DNA of 64,000 nucleotides. Source: UBA2357 sp041678045. GTDB taxonomy: Bacteria > Pseudomonadota > Gammaproteobacteria > Burkholderiales > Rhodocyclaceae. The notes beneath the pieces were generated by a model that was given only the letters and a program-made list of their open reading frames with translations, was not told the origin of the DNA and did no database searches. Position numbers and translations under genes: made by a program. Below are positions 9,716-18,100 of the stretch, one piece after another. Location: NCBI GenBank assembly GCA_041678045.1, contig JBAYOV010000005.1:47676-111675 (forward strand), written 5' to 3'. The stretch's first letter is position 1, and each line of letters starts with the position of its first letter.

Positions 9716-12051
9716 CACACACGCTCCATGCTGATCGAACCGCTCATGGCGCCCAGACCGGCCGTGAGCTCATGACCGGCCGGCACGCGCACGCACCCCA
9801 TGGCCACGCCATCGTCCTCGACCACCTTAAGATTCACCGAGAATTCATCCTGGGTGAGACGCACTTCGTCGCCATCGCGCGCCCCAATGCCCTCCAGGGT
9901 GGCTGCGCAAGCCCGCGCCACCGGTCGGGCCGCATCGCGGGTGCGCTGCAACGCCGTGGCACGGCGCACGAGCGGATCGGCAAAGTGGATCGGCACATCG
10001 GCCACCCGTTCAAGCCCTGCGCCTGCCTGGGGGCGGCCCACCGTCACACCAGCCACCGTGGTACGCAATTGGCGGTTCCATCCTTCGGGGAGGGCTTCGG
10101 CCAGCACCGTCTCGGAGCTGTCATGATCGAACCCCTGCACGCCGAGAATGTTGCCCAGCACACGCAGCACCTTCCACGCCGGACGGGTGTCGCCCGCCGG
10201 ACGGGCCACGGCCACAAAGGACTGCAGGCGACCTTCGGCATTCACGAAGCTGCCCGATGTTTCAGTGAAGGGCGACACCGGCAGCAGCACGTCGGCGTAC
10301 TCGCGGTGCGCGTCCGAAACGAAGCTGGTCAGCGCCACCACCATCCGGGCGTTGCCAATGGCACGGCGGCTTGCGGCCGCGTTCGCAAAGTCCAGCCCCG
10401 GCTCGGCATTGAGCAATACATAGGCACGCAGGGGCTGGGCAATCATCTGCGCCGCATTCAGCCCCCCCTCGCCCGGCAGAGCCCTGGCGAGGGCCGCACC
10501 GACGCTGTTGGCCGCTTCGCCGATGACGCCGAATGCGCCACCGCTCAGGCGGGCAATCTCGGCTGCGACCGTTTCGATCTCGGCCGCATTGGCGTGCTGC
10601 ATGGCCAAGTTGCCCAGCCACACCGCAATCCGGCGGCCGCTGGCCAGACTCTCGCCGATGGCCCGGGCCTCGGCACCGATCTGCTCGGGGCGCAGGCCCG
10701 CGAGACGGCCCACCGGAGCCACGCCCCTGGCATCGGCCAGTGCGAACAACACTTCCAGCAGGGTGGCCACCATCGCAGACGGTGCCACCACGGCACGATT
10801 GCGCAGTTTGATCAGCCAGTCGTCGGCGGTCGGATGAATCACGTTCACCTGCAGACCGCGCCGTGCCGCCTGACGCACGCGCTGGGCGAGCAGCGGGGTA
10901 TCCTTGCGCAGGAAACTTCCCACCACCAGCAGGCGATCCAGTTCGGCCACGTCGGCAAGCTTCATGCCCAACCAGGGCACGCCGGCCGCCGTGGGGTCCA
11001 GACGGAAATCGCTCTGGCGCAGGCGATGATCGACGTTCTGCGAGCCCAGACCACGCATCAGCTTTTGCAGCAGGAACAGCTCTTCCACCGTGGCATGGGG
11101 CGAACCCAGGGCCCCCACGGCAGCCGCGCCATGATCGGCAATCACAGACTTCAGGCCGTTCGCCGCAAACTCCAGCGCTTCCTGCCAATCCACCGCCTGC
11201 CATGCGCCTTCCTTGCGGATCATCGGCGTGGTCAGGCGTGCGTCACTATTGAGCGCCTCGTACGAGAAACGGTCCTTGTCGGAAAGCCAGCACTCGTTGA
11301 TCTCTTCGTTCTCCAGCGGCAACACCCGCTTGACCCGGTCGTGCTTGACCTGAACGATGAGGTTCGCGCCCAGCGAATCATGCGGGCTCACCGAGCGACG
11401 GCGCGACATCTCCCAGGTGCGGGCAGAGAAGCGGAACGGCTTGGAGGTGAGCGCGCCGACCGGGCACAGATCGATGATGTTGCCCGACAGCTCCGAATCC
11501 ACCGTCTTCTCGATGAAGGGCATGATCTCGGCGTGTTCGCCACGGAAAGCCTGACCCAGCTCCATCTCGCCGGCGATCTCGGTGGTGAAGCGCACGCAGC
11601 GGGTGCAGTTGATGCACCGCGTCATGTCGGTCGACACCAGCGGACCGAGGTTCTTGTTGAAAACGACGCGCTTCTCTTCCTGATAGCGCGACTTGCTCGC
11701 CCCATACCCCACGGCGAGATCCTGCAACTGGCACTCCCCGCCCTGGTCGCAGATCGGGCAGTCGAGCGGGTGGTTGATCAGCAGGAACTCCATCACCCCC
11801 TTCTGTGCCTTCACGGCCTGTTCGGAATGGGTCCACACCTTCATTCCGTTGGTCACCGGCGTGGCACAGGCCGGCAGCGGCTTGGGGGCCTTCTCGACCT
11901 GCACCAGACACATCCGGCAGTTGGCGGCAATCGACAACTTCTTGTGATAGCAGAAGTGCGGAATGTAGGTGCCAGCCTTCACGGCGGCATCCATGATGGT
12001 GCTGCCGTCCTCGACTGACAGCGACTTGCCGTCGATTTCGATCTCTAGCAT
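9715..12051 (-). CDS. nuoG: NADH-quinone oxidoreductase subunit G
   Basis: This 778-residue subunit is the largest iron-sulfur protein of the peripheral arm. The N-terminal 2Fe-2S ferredoxin domain has the cysteine pattern CRMCLVQVE, with further ligands nearby. It is followed by the His-Cys region (CPICDQGGECQLQD) and a 4Fe-4S ferredoxin segment (CINCTRCVRFTTE). The rest is a molybdopterin-oxidoreductase-like domain without evident cofactor function. Length fits the betaproteobacterial form, shorter than the E. coli protein. It overlaps nuoF by 7 bases. Confidence 0.97.
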   Translation of the reverse strand: MLEIEIDGKSLSVEDGSTIMDAAVKAGTYIPHFCYHKKLSIAANCRMCLVQVEKAPKPLPACATPVTNGMKVWTHSEQAVKAQKGVMEFLLINHPLDCPICDQGGECQLQDLAVGYGASKSRYQEEKRVVFNKNLGPLVSTDMTRCINCTRCVRFTTEIAGEMELGQAFRGEHAEIMPFIEKTVDSELSGNIIDLCPVGALTSKPFRFSARTWEMSRRRSVSPHDSLGANLIVQVKHDRVKRVLPLENEEINECWLSDKDRFSYEALNSDARLTTPMIRKEGAWQAVDWQEALEFAANGLKSVIADHGAAAVGALGSPHATVEELFLLQKLMRGLGSQNVDHRLRQSDFRLDPTAAGVPWLGMKLADVAELDRLLVVGSFLRKDTPLLAQRVRQAARRGLQVNVIHPTADDWLIKLRNRAVVAPSAMVATLLEVLFALADARGVAPVGRLAGLRPEQIGAEARAIGESLASGRRIAVWLGNLAMQHANAAEIETVAAEIARLSGGAFGVIGEAANSVGAALARALPGEGGLNAAQMIAQPLRAYVLLNAEPGLDFANAAASRRAIGNARMVVALTSFVSDAHREYADVLLPVSPFTETSGSFVNAEGRLQSFVAVARPAGDTRPAWKVLRVLGNILGVQGFDHDSSETVLAEALPEGWNRQLRTTVAGVTVGRPQAGAGLERVADVPIHFADPLVRRATALQRTRDAARPVARACAATLEGIGARDGDEVRLTQDEFSVNLKVVEDDGVAMGCVRVPAGHELTAGLGAMSGSISMERV

Positions 12052-13364
12052 GACGGGCTCACGTAAATTTGGCTGCCTTCGTACTGGACTTCAGGCGGCA
12101 CGAGACATTTCTTGTGCTCGATGTGATACTCGAACTCGGACGCGAAGTGCTTGATGAAGCTTTGCACCGGCATGGAGGCCGCATCGCCCAGCGCGCAAAT
12201 GGTGCGCCCCATGATGTTGCCGGTCACCGAATTGAGCAGGTCGAGATCGTCCGGACGGCCCAGGCCATGCTCGATGCGATGCACCACGCGGTACAACCAG
12301 CCCGTCCCTTCCCTGCACGGCGTGCACTGGCCACAGGACTCTTCGAAGTAGAAGTAGGACAGGCGCTCCAGCGCTTTCACCATGCAGGTGGTTTCGTCCA
12401 TGACGATCACCGCGCCGGAACCGAGCATCGACCCCCCTTTGGAGATCGAATCGTAATCCATGGTGCAGTCCATGATCACTTCGGCCGGCATCACCGGTGC
12501 GGACGAGCCACCGGGAATCACCCCCTTCAGTTTGCGCCCGCCCCGCATGCCACCGGCCATTTCCAGCAACTCGGCGAAGGGCGTGCCCAGCTCGATCTCG
12601 TAATTGCCCGGACGATTCACATGGCCGGACACCGAGAAGATCTTGGTACCACCGTTGTTGGGTTTGCCCAGTTCCAGAAAGCCCTGTCCGCCGATATCCA
12701 TGATGAAGGGCACGGAGGCGAAGGTTTCGGTGTTGTTGATCGTGGTCGGCTTGCCGTACAGGCCATAGCTCGCCGGGAACGGCGGCTTGAAGCGCGGCTG
12801 CCCCTTCTTGCCCTCGATCGATTCGAGCAGGGCGGTTTCCTCGCCGCAGATGTAGGCCCCGTAGCCATGGTGGGCGAACAGCTCGAAGGAAAAATCGGAC
12901 CCCAGGATGTTCTGTCCCAGCAGGCCGGCCGCACGCGCCTGGTCGAGCGCTTCCTCGAAGCGTTGGTAAATCTCGAAGATTTCGCCGTGAATGTAGTTGT
13001 AGCCCCGCGCCACGCCCATTGCATAGGCTGCGATGGTCATGCCCTCGATCACCGTATGCGGGTTGTACCGGAGAATGTCACGGTCCTTGAAAGTACCGGG
13101 CTCGCCCTCGTCCGAGTTGCAGCACAGGTACTTGTCACCCGGGAAGGAGCGCGGCATGAAGCTCCACTTCAGACCGGTCGGAAAGCCGGCACCGCCACGC
13201 CCGCGCAATGCGGAGGCCTTCAGTTCGGCAATGATGGTGTCGGCTGGAATCTTCTCGGCAATGATCTTCTTGAGGGCAGAATAGCCGCCGCGTGCAAGAT
13301 AGTGCTCAAGACTCCAGCCCCGGTCGCCGTCGGTACCGGCAAGAATCAGTTCCCGTGCGCTCAT
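12045..13364 (-). CDS. nuoF: NADH-quinone oxidoreductase subunit F (NADH/FMN-binding)
   Basis: This 439-residue subunit binds NADH and FMN and carries cluster N3. It shows the glycine-rich NADH site (GRGGAGFPTGLKW near residue 60), the FMN-region stretch CNSDEGEPGTFKDR and the cluster motif ESCGQCTPCREGTGW. The start was chosen at the ATG that overlaps the nuoE stop by four bases (ATGA). Longer readings into nuoE have no family support. Confidence 0.97.
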   Translation of the reverse strand: MSARELILAGTDGDRGWSLEHYLARGGYSALKKIIAEKIPADTIIAELKASALRGRGGAGFPTGLKWSFMPRSFPGDKYLCCNSDEGEPGTFKDRDILRYNPHTVIEGMTIAAYAMGVARGYNYIHGEIFEIYQRFEEALDQARAAGLLGQNILGSDFSFELFAHHGYGAYICGEETALLESIEGKKGQPRFKPPFPASYGLYGKPTTINNTETFASVPFIMDIGGQGFLELGKPNNGGTKIFSVSGHVNRPGNYEIELGTPFAELLEMAGGMRGGRKLKGVIPGGSSAPVMPAEVIMDCTMDYDSISKGGSMLGSGAVIVMDETTCMVKALERLSYFYFEESCGQCTPCREGTGWLYRVVHRIEHGLGRPDDLDLLNSVTGNIMGRTICALGDAASMPVQSFIKHFASEFEYHIEHKKCLVPPEVQYEGSQIYVSPSC

Positions 13365-13840
13365 TTGTCTTCCAGTTCGGCGAGCAGCTGATCGATCTTT
13401 TCCGTCGTCATCCAGCTGCACATGCGATGGTTGTTGACCAGCAGCACCGGCGCATCACCACAGGCGCCCATGCATTCCCCTTCCTTGAGGGTGAATTTGC
13501 CGTCCGGCGTGGTTTCGTTGAAATCGATGCCGAGCTTCTGTTTCACATAGTCCGCCGCATGTACGCCACCCGACAGCGCACAGGGCAGGTTGGTGCACAC
13601 CGTGATCTTGTGCCGGCCCACCGGCTCGAGATCGTACATGTTGTAGAAACTCGCCACCTCGTAGGCCGCGATTGCGGGCATTTCAAGATACTGGGCAACG
13701 AACTCGATCACGTCGCGGGGCAACCAGCCCTTCTCGACCTGGGCGATGCGCAGGGCCGCCATGACCGCCGACTGCTTCTGCTCGGGCGGATACTTGGCGA
13801 TCTCGCGATCGATGAGTTGCAAGGATTCCTGACTCAACAT
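13361..13840 (-). CDS. nuoE: NADH-quinone oxidoreductase subunit E (2Fe-2S)
   Basis: This 159-residue thioredoxin-fold subunit holds cluster N1a. The four cysteine ligands are visible in CTNLPCALSGG and GECMGACGDAPVLLVNN. The start MLSQESLQLIDRE was preferred because upstream codons overlap nuoD and lack family character. There are 43 bases between nuoD and this start, and the end is coupled to nuoF. Confidence 0.96.
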   Translation of the reverse strand: MLSQESLQLIDREIAKYPPEQKQSAVMAALRIAQVEKGWLPRDVIEFVAQYLEMPAIAAYEVASFYNMYDLEPVGRHKITVCTNLPCALSGGVHAADYVKQKLGIDFNETTPDGKFTLKEGECMGACGDAPVLLVNNHRMCSWMTTEKIDQLLAELEDK

Positions 13841-13883
13841 TTCGTGCGCTTCTTCCGTTTGCCTGTTTCTGGCCACGCCACGC

Positions 13884-15137
13884 TCAGCGATCGATTTCGC
13901 CGAACACCACGTCCATCGTCCCGATGATCGCCACCACGTCGGCAATCATGTGTCCCCGTGCAATGTGATCCATCGCCGCAAGATGCGCAAAACCCGGGGC
14001 GCGCAGCTTGATGCGGTAAGGCTTGTTGGCGCCGTCCGAGACGGCATACACGCCAAACTCGCCCTTGGGATGCTCGACCGCTGCATACACTTCGCCCTCG
14101 GGCACATGCATGCCTTCGGTAAACAGCTTGAAGTGGTGGATCAACTCCTCCATGTTCGCCTTCATGCTGGCGCGCGGCGGAGGTGCCACCTTGTGGTTGT
14201 CGACGATCACCGGACCGGGGTTGCTGCGCAGCCAGTCGATGCACTGGCGGATGATGCGGTTGGACTGGCGCATCTCTTCCATTCGGCACAGGTAGCGGTC
14301 GTAGCAGTCGCCATTCACGCCCACCGGCACATCGAATGTCAGGCGGTCGTACACTTCGTAGGGCTGTTTCTTGCGCAGATCCCACTCGACGCCGGAGCCA
14401 CGCAGCATCGGGCCGGTGAACCCCCAGGCCTTGGCCTGCTCGGGCGTGACCACACCAATACCCACAGTACGCTGCTTCCAGATGCGGTTGTCGGTGAGGA
14501 GCGTCTCGTACTCGTCACAGTATCGCGGGAAGCGCTGGGTGAAATCATCCAGAAAGTCGAGCAGCGAACCCTGACGCGAGGCGTTGAGCTCGTCCACGGT
14601 CTTCTGGCTGCGGAATTTGTTGGCCTGGTATTGCGGCATGCGGTCGGGCAGGTCGCGATACACGCCCCCTGGACGATAGTAGGCCGCGTGCAATCGGGCG
14701 CCCGAAACCGCCTCATACGCATCCATCAGGTCTTCCCGCTCGCGGAAGGTATACAGCACCATGGTCATTGCGCCGATGTCCAGCGCGTGGGTGCCGATGT
14801 TGAGCAGGTGATTGAGGATGCGGGTGATCTCGTCGAACATCACACGGATGTACTGGGCACGCTCCGGCACCTCGATGCCCAGCAGGCGCTCGATGGCCAT
14901 GCAGTAGGCGTGCTCGTTGCACATCATGGAGACGTAGTCGAGGCGGTCCATGTAGGGCACGGACTGCACCCAGGTGCGGGTTTCAGCCAGCTTCTCGGTA
15001 CCGCGGTGCAGCAGGCCAATGTGCGGATCGGCACGCTCGACCACCTCACCGTCGAGTTCGAGAACCAGACGCAGCACGCCGTGCGCGGACGGATGCTGCG
15101 GACCGAAGTTGATCGTATAGTTGCGAATCTCAGCCAT
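13884..15137 (-). CDS. nuoD: NADH-quinone oxidoreductase subunit D
   Basis: This 417-residue 49-kDa-type subunit lines the quinone pocket and is related to the large subunit of NiFe hydrogenases. It begins MAEIRNYTINFGPQHPSAHG, which contains the conserved loop histidines. NuoC and NuoD are separate here, unlike the E. coli NuoCD fusion. The ATG lies inside the last codons of nuoC (ATGGCTGA overlap). Confidence 0.97.
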   Translation of the reverse strand: MAEIRNYTINFGPQHPSAHGVLRLVLELDGEVVERADPHIGLLHRGTEKLAETRTWVQSVPYMDRLDYVSMMCNEHAYCMAIERLLGIEVPERAQYIRVMFDEITRILNHLLNIGTHALDIGAMTMVLYTFREREDLMDAYEAVSGARLHAAYYRPGGVYRDLPDRMPQYQANKFRSQKTVDELNASRQGSLLDFLDDFTQRFPRYCDEYETLLTDNRIWKQRTVGIGVVTPEQAKAWGFTGPMLRGSGVEWDLRKKQPYEVYDRLTFDVPVGVNGDCYDRYLCRMEEMRQSNRIIRQCIDWLRSNPGPVIVDNHKVAPPPRASMKANMEELIHHFKLFTEGMHVPEGEVYAAVEHPKGEFGVYAVSDGANKPYRIKLRAPGFAHLAAMDHIARGHMIADVVAIIGTMDVVFGEIDR

Positions 15138-15735
15138 GGCCGACATCCCCGTATTGTTCTTCACGGACGATGCGCGGCGTGTTCTCGCGCGGCTCGATCG
15201 TCACTGGTTGATACACCACCCTGCCCTGATCCGGGTCGTAGCGCATCTCGACATGCCCGGTCACCGGGAAATCCTTGCGGAACGGATGGCCGACGAAACC
15301 ATAGTCGGTAAGAATGCGACGCAGGTCGGGGTGCCCCTCGAAGAGGATGCCGTACAGATCGAAAGCCTCCCGCTCGTACCAGTTCACGCTGGGCCACACA
15401 TCGACCAGCGAGGGCAGCACCGGGAAATCGTCTTCCCGGGCAAACGCACGCAAGCGCAGACGCCAGTTGTGGCGGATCGACAGCAGATGACTGGCCGCTG
15501 CAAAGCGGCCGCGCTCACAGCCCTCATTGCGGTAGGCCGAGTAATCCAGACCGCTCAGGTCGATCAACTCCTCGAAGGACAGGTCCGGATGATCCCGCAG
15601 GGTTTGCGCCACGCGCAGGTAATCGGCAGGCGCCACTTCGATGGTGATTTCACCCCGGTCCACCACCAGGGATTGCAGCGCGCCTCCGAAAACCTTCTTC
15701 AAGGCGGCTTCTAAACGTTCTAGCTTGGCGCTCAT
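15130..15735 (-). CDS. nuoC: NADH-quinone oxidoreductase subunit C
   Basis: A 201-residue 30-kDa-type subunit of the connecting module of complex I. The signature WYEREAFDLYGILFEGHPDLRRILTDYGF is present in full around residues 124-153 and ends in the usual HPFRKDFP. It is unfused to NuoD and ends overlapping the nuoD start by 8 bases, with 21 bases to nuoB upstream. Confidence 0.97.
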   Translation of the reverse strand: MSAKLERLEAALKKVFGGALQSLVVDRGEITIEVAPADYLRVAQTLRDHPDLSFEELIDLSGLDYSAYRNEGCERGRFAAASHLLSIRHNWRLRLRAFAREDDFPVLPSLVDVWPSVNWYEREAFDLYGILFEGHPDLRRILTDYGFVGHPFRKDFPVTGHVEMRYDPDQGRVVYQPVTIEPRENTPRIVREEQYGDVGHG

Positions 15736-15756
15736 AGATGAATGACCCTGTCCCCG

Positions 15757-16233
15757 TCAGCGTGCAATGGTGTTGGTACGCTTGATCTTGTTCTGCAACT
15801 GAATGATGCCGTAGAGCAGCGCCTCGGCCGTCGGCGGACAGCCCGGGACATACACATCCACCGGCACGATGCGGTCACAGCCACGCACCACCGAATAGGA
15901 GTAGTGGTAATACCCCCCGCCGTTGGCACAGGACCCCATAGAAATCACCCAGCGCGGCTCGGCCATCTGGTCGTACACCTTGCGCAGAGCAGGGGCCATC
16001 TTGTTGCACAGCGTACCGGCAACAATCATCAGGTCGGACTGACGCGGACTGGGCCGGAACACCACCCCGAAGCGGTCAAGGTCATAGCGGGAACAGCCCG
16101 CGTGGATCATCTCCACCGCACAACAGGCCAGACCGAAGGTCATCGGCCACAGCGAGCCGGTGCGCGTCCAGTTGATGACCGCATCCAGCGAGGTCGTGAC
16201 AAAGCCCTCGCGAAAAACGCCTTCAATACTCAT
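15757..16233 (-). CDS. nuoB: NADH-quinone oxidoreductase subunit B (cluster N2)
   Basis: A 158-residue subunit carrying the terminal 4Fe-4S cluster N2, which reduces quinone. The ligand cysteines appear as the adjacent pair in LACCAVEM and as GSCANGGG and YVPGCPPTAEAL. The start MSIEGVFREGF fits the family; longer frames extend into nuoA without sense. It is 7 bases from nuoA. Confidence 0.97.
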   Translation of the reverse strand: MSIEGVFREGFVTTSLDAVINWTRTGSLWPMTFGLACCAVEMIHAGCSRYDLDRFGVVFRPSPRQSDLMIVAGTLCNKMAPALRKVYDQMAEPRWVISMGSCANGGGYYHYSYSVVRGCDRIVPVDVYVPGCPPTAEALLYGIIQLQNKIKRTNTIAR

Positions 16234-16240
16234 TGATTGA

Positions 16241-16615
16241 TCACTCCCAGTCGAGCGCGCCGTTCTTCCACTCGACGATGTAACCGATGACCAGCACGGC
16301 AAGGAACACCATGACCGATCCGAATACGAACCAGGCAACCTCGCCTGCCGCAATGAACTCCTGGAAGACCGTCGCCCACGGGAACAAGAAGGCGATTTCA
16401 AGATCGAAGAGGATGAACAGAATCGCGATGAGGTAGTAGCGCACGTCGAACTTCATGCGCGCGTCTTCAAACGCCTCGAAACCGCATTCATAAGGTGACA
16501 GCTTTTCGCTGTCGGGACGGTACGGCGCGATCAGCCGACCGAGGATGATGGGAATGAAACCGAAACCAAGACCAACGAGGATGAAGATCAGAACAGGAAA
16601 ATAGTTTTCCAGCAT
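16241..16615 (-). CDS. nuoA: NADH-quinone oxidoreductase subunit A
   Basis: A 124-residue, three-helix subunit (ND3 homologue) and the first gene of the 14-gene nuo operon. The loop motif SPYECGFEAFEDARMKFDVRYY contains the conserved cysteine. A GAGGGG Shine-Dalgarno sequence lies 7 bases before the ATG. A terminator hairpin sits only 46 bases upstream, after the tRNA-Leu gene. The operon must therefore start from a promoter near or inside that region, or depend on read-through. Confidence 0.97.
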   Translation of the reverse strand: MLENYFPVLIFILVGLGFGFIPIILGRLIAPYRPDSEKLSPYECGFEAFEDARMKFDVRYYLIAILFILFDLEIAFLFPWATVFQEFIAAGEVAWFVFGSVMVFLAVLVIGYIVEWKNGALDWE

Positions 16616-16661
16616 TATGTGCCCCTCGCTGACAGCGCCCTGAATTGCTGCAATGCGCAAC

Positions 16662-16684
16662 AAAAAATTGCCCGTTTTCCGGGC
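16662..16684 (-). terminator. Rho-independent terminator between tRNA-Leu and nuoA
   Basis: On the minus strand a GCCCG/CGGGC stem with a short GAAAA loop is followed by AA and six T residues. It ends the tRNA-Leu transcript and stands directly upstream of nuoA. Confidence 0.75.
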
Positions 16685-16695
16685 TTCTTCTTCAA

Positions 16696-16780
16696 TGGTG
16701 CCGACGGTGAGACTCGAACTCACACGGCTTGCGCCACCACCCCCTCAAGATGGCGTGTCTACCAATTTCACCACGTCGGC
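16696..16780 (-). tRNA. tRNA-Leu, anticodon GAG
   Basis: The cloverleaf folds by eye. The acceptor stem GCCGACG pairs with CGTCGGC, then come A and an encoded CCA. The anticodon stem CCATC/GGTGG closes the loop TTGAGGG, giving anticodon GAG (reads CUC and CUU). There is a long class II variable arm, and the T-arm contains GTTCGAGTC. The gene lies between secG and nuoA, a conserved position in betaproteobacteria. Confidence 0.95.
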
Positions 16781-16801
16781 ACAGCTCGTTACAGATCCGG
16801 A

Positions 16802-16807
16802 ATTATA
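16802..16807 (-). promoter_or_regulatory. -10 element of tRNA-Leu promoter
   Basis: A perfect TATAAT on the minus strand lies 21 bases before the mature tRNA 5' end. A TTGCGC stands as a weak -35 at 16-base spacing. Transcription would begin just before the tRNA. Confidence 0.65.
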
Positions 16808-16858
16808 CGGGTTTTCCTGCACTGCGCAAATCCCGGACCCGCCTGAATCGAATATCAC

Positions 16859-17242
16859 TCAGCGCGGAATTGATGAGGCCGGCGAATCGCCCGCCGTCCC
16901 GCCTTGTTCGCCAGCAGCCGGCACCGAAGGCGCCGGAACGGTCGTCGTCACCGCACCCTCCATCACGCTGGCGGGTGCGGTCGGCTTGTTGCTCGCCAGA
17001 TAACTCAGCCCCAGACTGGTCAGAAAGAACACGGTTGCGAGCGTGGCCGTGGTGCGGCTCAGGAAATTGGCCGACCCCGACGAACCGAACAGGCTGCCGG
17101 CCCCGCCACTGCCGCCCCCACCACCACCGAACGCCGCACCGGCATCCGCACCCTTGCCATGCTGCATCAGCACCAGGCCGATCACACACAGACCGACGAC
17201 GACGTGAATCGTCAGAACCACCGAAAAGACCATGTTATCCAT
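16859..17242 (-). CDS. secG: SecG, preprotein translocase subunit
   Basis: This 127-residue inner-membrane protein assists SecYEG protein export. It has two membrane helices (about residues 4-24 and 58-76) around the conserved cytosolic segment VLMQHGKGADAGAAFGGG. The glycine-rich loop is followed by SLFGSSGSANFLSRTT. The C-terminal tail is rich in Ala, Pro and Thr and probably disordered. Position between tpiA and tRNA-Leu matches related genomes. A start at Met4 is also possible. Confidence 0.95.
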   Translation of the reverse strand: MDNMVFSVVLTIHVVVGLCVIGLVLMQHGKGADAGAAFGGGGGGSGGAGSLFGSSGSANFLSRTTATLATVFFLTSLGLSYLASNKPTAPASVMEGAVTTTVPAPSVPAAGEQGGTAGDSPASSIPR

Positions 17243-17269
17243 TTGCAGACTTCACTCACTTAATACAGA

Positions 17270-18028
17270 TCAAGCCAGGGCACGCGCCGCTGCGGCGCCG
17301 ATTTCGACGAAATCGGCCGCCACCAGCGCAGCCCCACCAATCAGCCCGCCATTGCAATCCGGCAGACTGAACAATTCCTGGGCCGTGTCAGGCTTGACAC
17401 TGCCTCCGTACAATACCGGCACCCGCTGCGCATCTTCGGCATGCGCCTGCAGCCAGGCACGGATGTCGGCCAGCACTGCCTGCACCTGAGCGGGCGAGGC
17501 CGAAACACCGGTGCCGATCGCCCAGACCGGCTCATAGGCCACAACCAGACGCCCGAGCATGGCACGATCCATCTCGTTTGCCAGCGCGCCGAGCTGCGCA
17601 CCCAGCACCTCGGACAGGGCACCCTGCTCACGTTGTGCGAGGGTTTCGCCCACACAGACGATGGGCGTCAGACCCGCCTCAAGCGCCGCCCGCGCCTTGC
17701 GCGCCACCTGCGCATCCCCCTCACCCTGCATGGCCCGACGCTCGGAATGCCCGACAATGACCGTCGTGCAACCGGTGTCGCACAACATGCCGGCACTCAC
17801 CTCGCCGGTGTAAGCGCCGTCGTCGAACTCACTCAGATTCTGCGCGCCAAAACGCACCGGACTGTCGGCCAGCACGCCGGCCACCGGCAGCAGATACGGA
17901 AAGGGCACGCAAAGCGCGCACTCCACCTCTGGAAACTGCCAGCCTGCACGCACCGCTTCGGCAAGGGAACGCCCCTGCCCCAGCCGCCCGTTCATCTTCC
18001 AGTTTCCGACCACCAGCATGCGCTTCAT
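17270..18028 (-). CDS. tpiA: Triosephosphate isomerase
   Basis: A 252-residue TIM-barrel enzyme of glycolysis and gluconeogenesis that interconverts glyceraldehyde-3-phosphate and dihydroxyacetone phosphate. Catalytic residues are visible: Lys in GNWKMNG near residue 12, His in VIVGHSERR near 97, and Glu in VVAYEPVWAIGTG near 168. The phosphate-binding loop YGGSVKPD follows near 212. The length is normal. Confidence 0.98.
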   Translation of the reverse strand: MKRMLVVGNWKMNGRLGQGRSLAEAVRAGWQFPEVECALCVPFPYLLPVAGVLADSPVRFGAQNLSEFDDGAYTGEVSAGMLCDTGCTTVIVGHSERRAMQGEGDAQVARKARAALEAGLTPIVCVGETLAQREQGALSEVLGAQLGALANEMDRAMLGRLVVAYEPVWAIGTGVSASPAQVQAVLADIRAWLQAHAEDAQRVPVLYGGSVKPDTAQELFSLPDCNGGLIGGAALVAADFVEIGAAAARALA

Positions 18029-18057
18029 ATCGTCAGATCGGGAAAGTAAAGCCGGTG

Positions 18058-18086
18058 ATTGTAGCGCCCGGACGGCTTCAAGGCAA
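18058..18086 (-). promoter_or_regulatory. Sigma-70-type promoter for tpiA
   Basis: Minus-strand TTGCCT and TACAAT are separated by exactly 17 bases, about 30 bases before the tpiA start codon. Good spacing and a good -10 make this a credible housekeeping promoter for tpiA-secG. Confidence 0.55.
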
Positions 18087-18100
18087 AGTCATCCTGCCCC

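Noticed and set aside
1902..12018. Very long plus-strand open frames opposite the nuo genes, many rich in His and Gln
   Set aside because: They are antisense to well-identified complex I subunits. Their His/Gln/Arg-rich composition is what the complement of GC-rich membrane-protein codons produces, and they lack domains and ribosome-binding sites.
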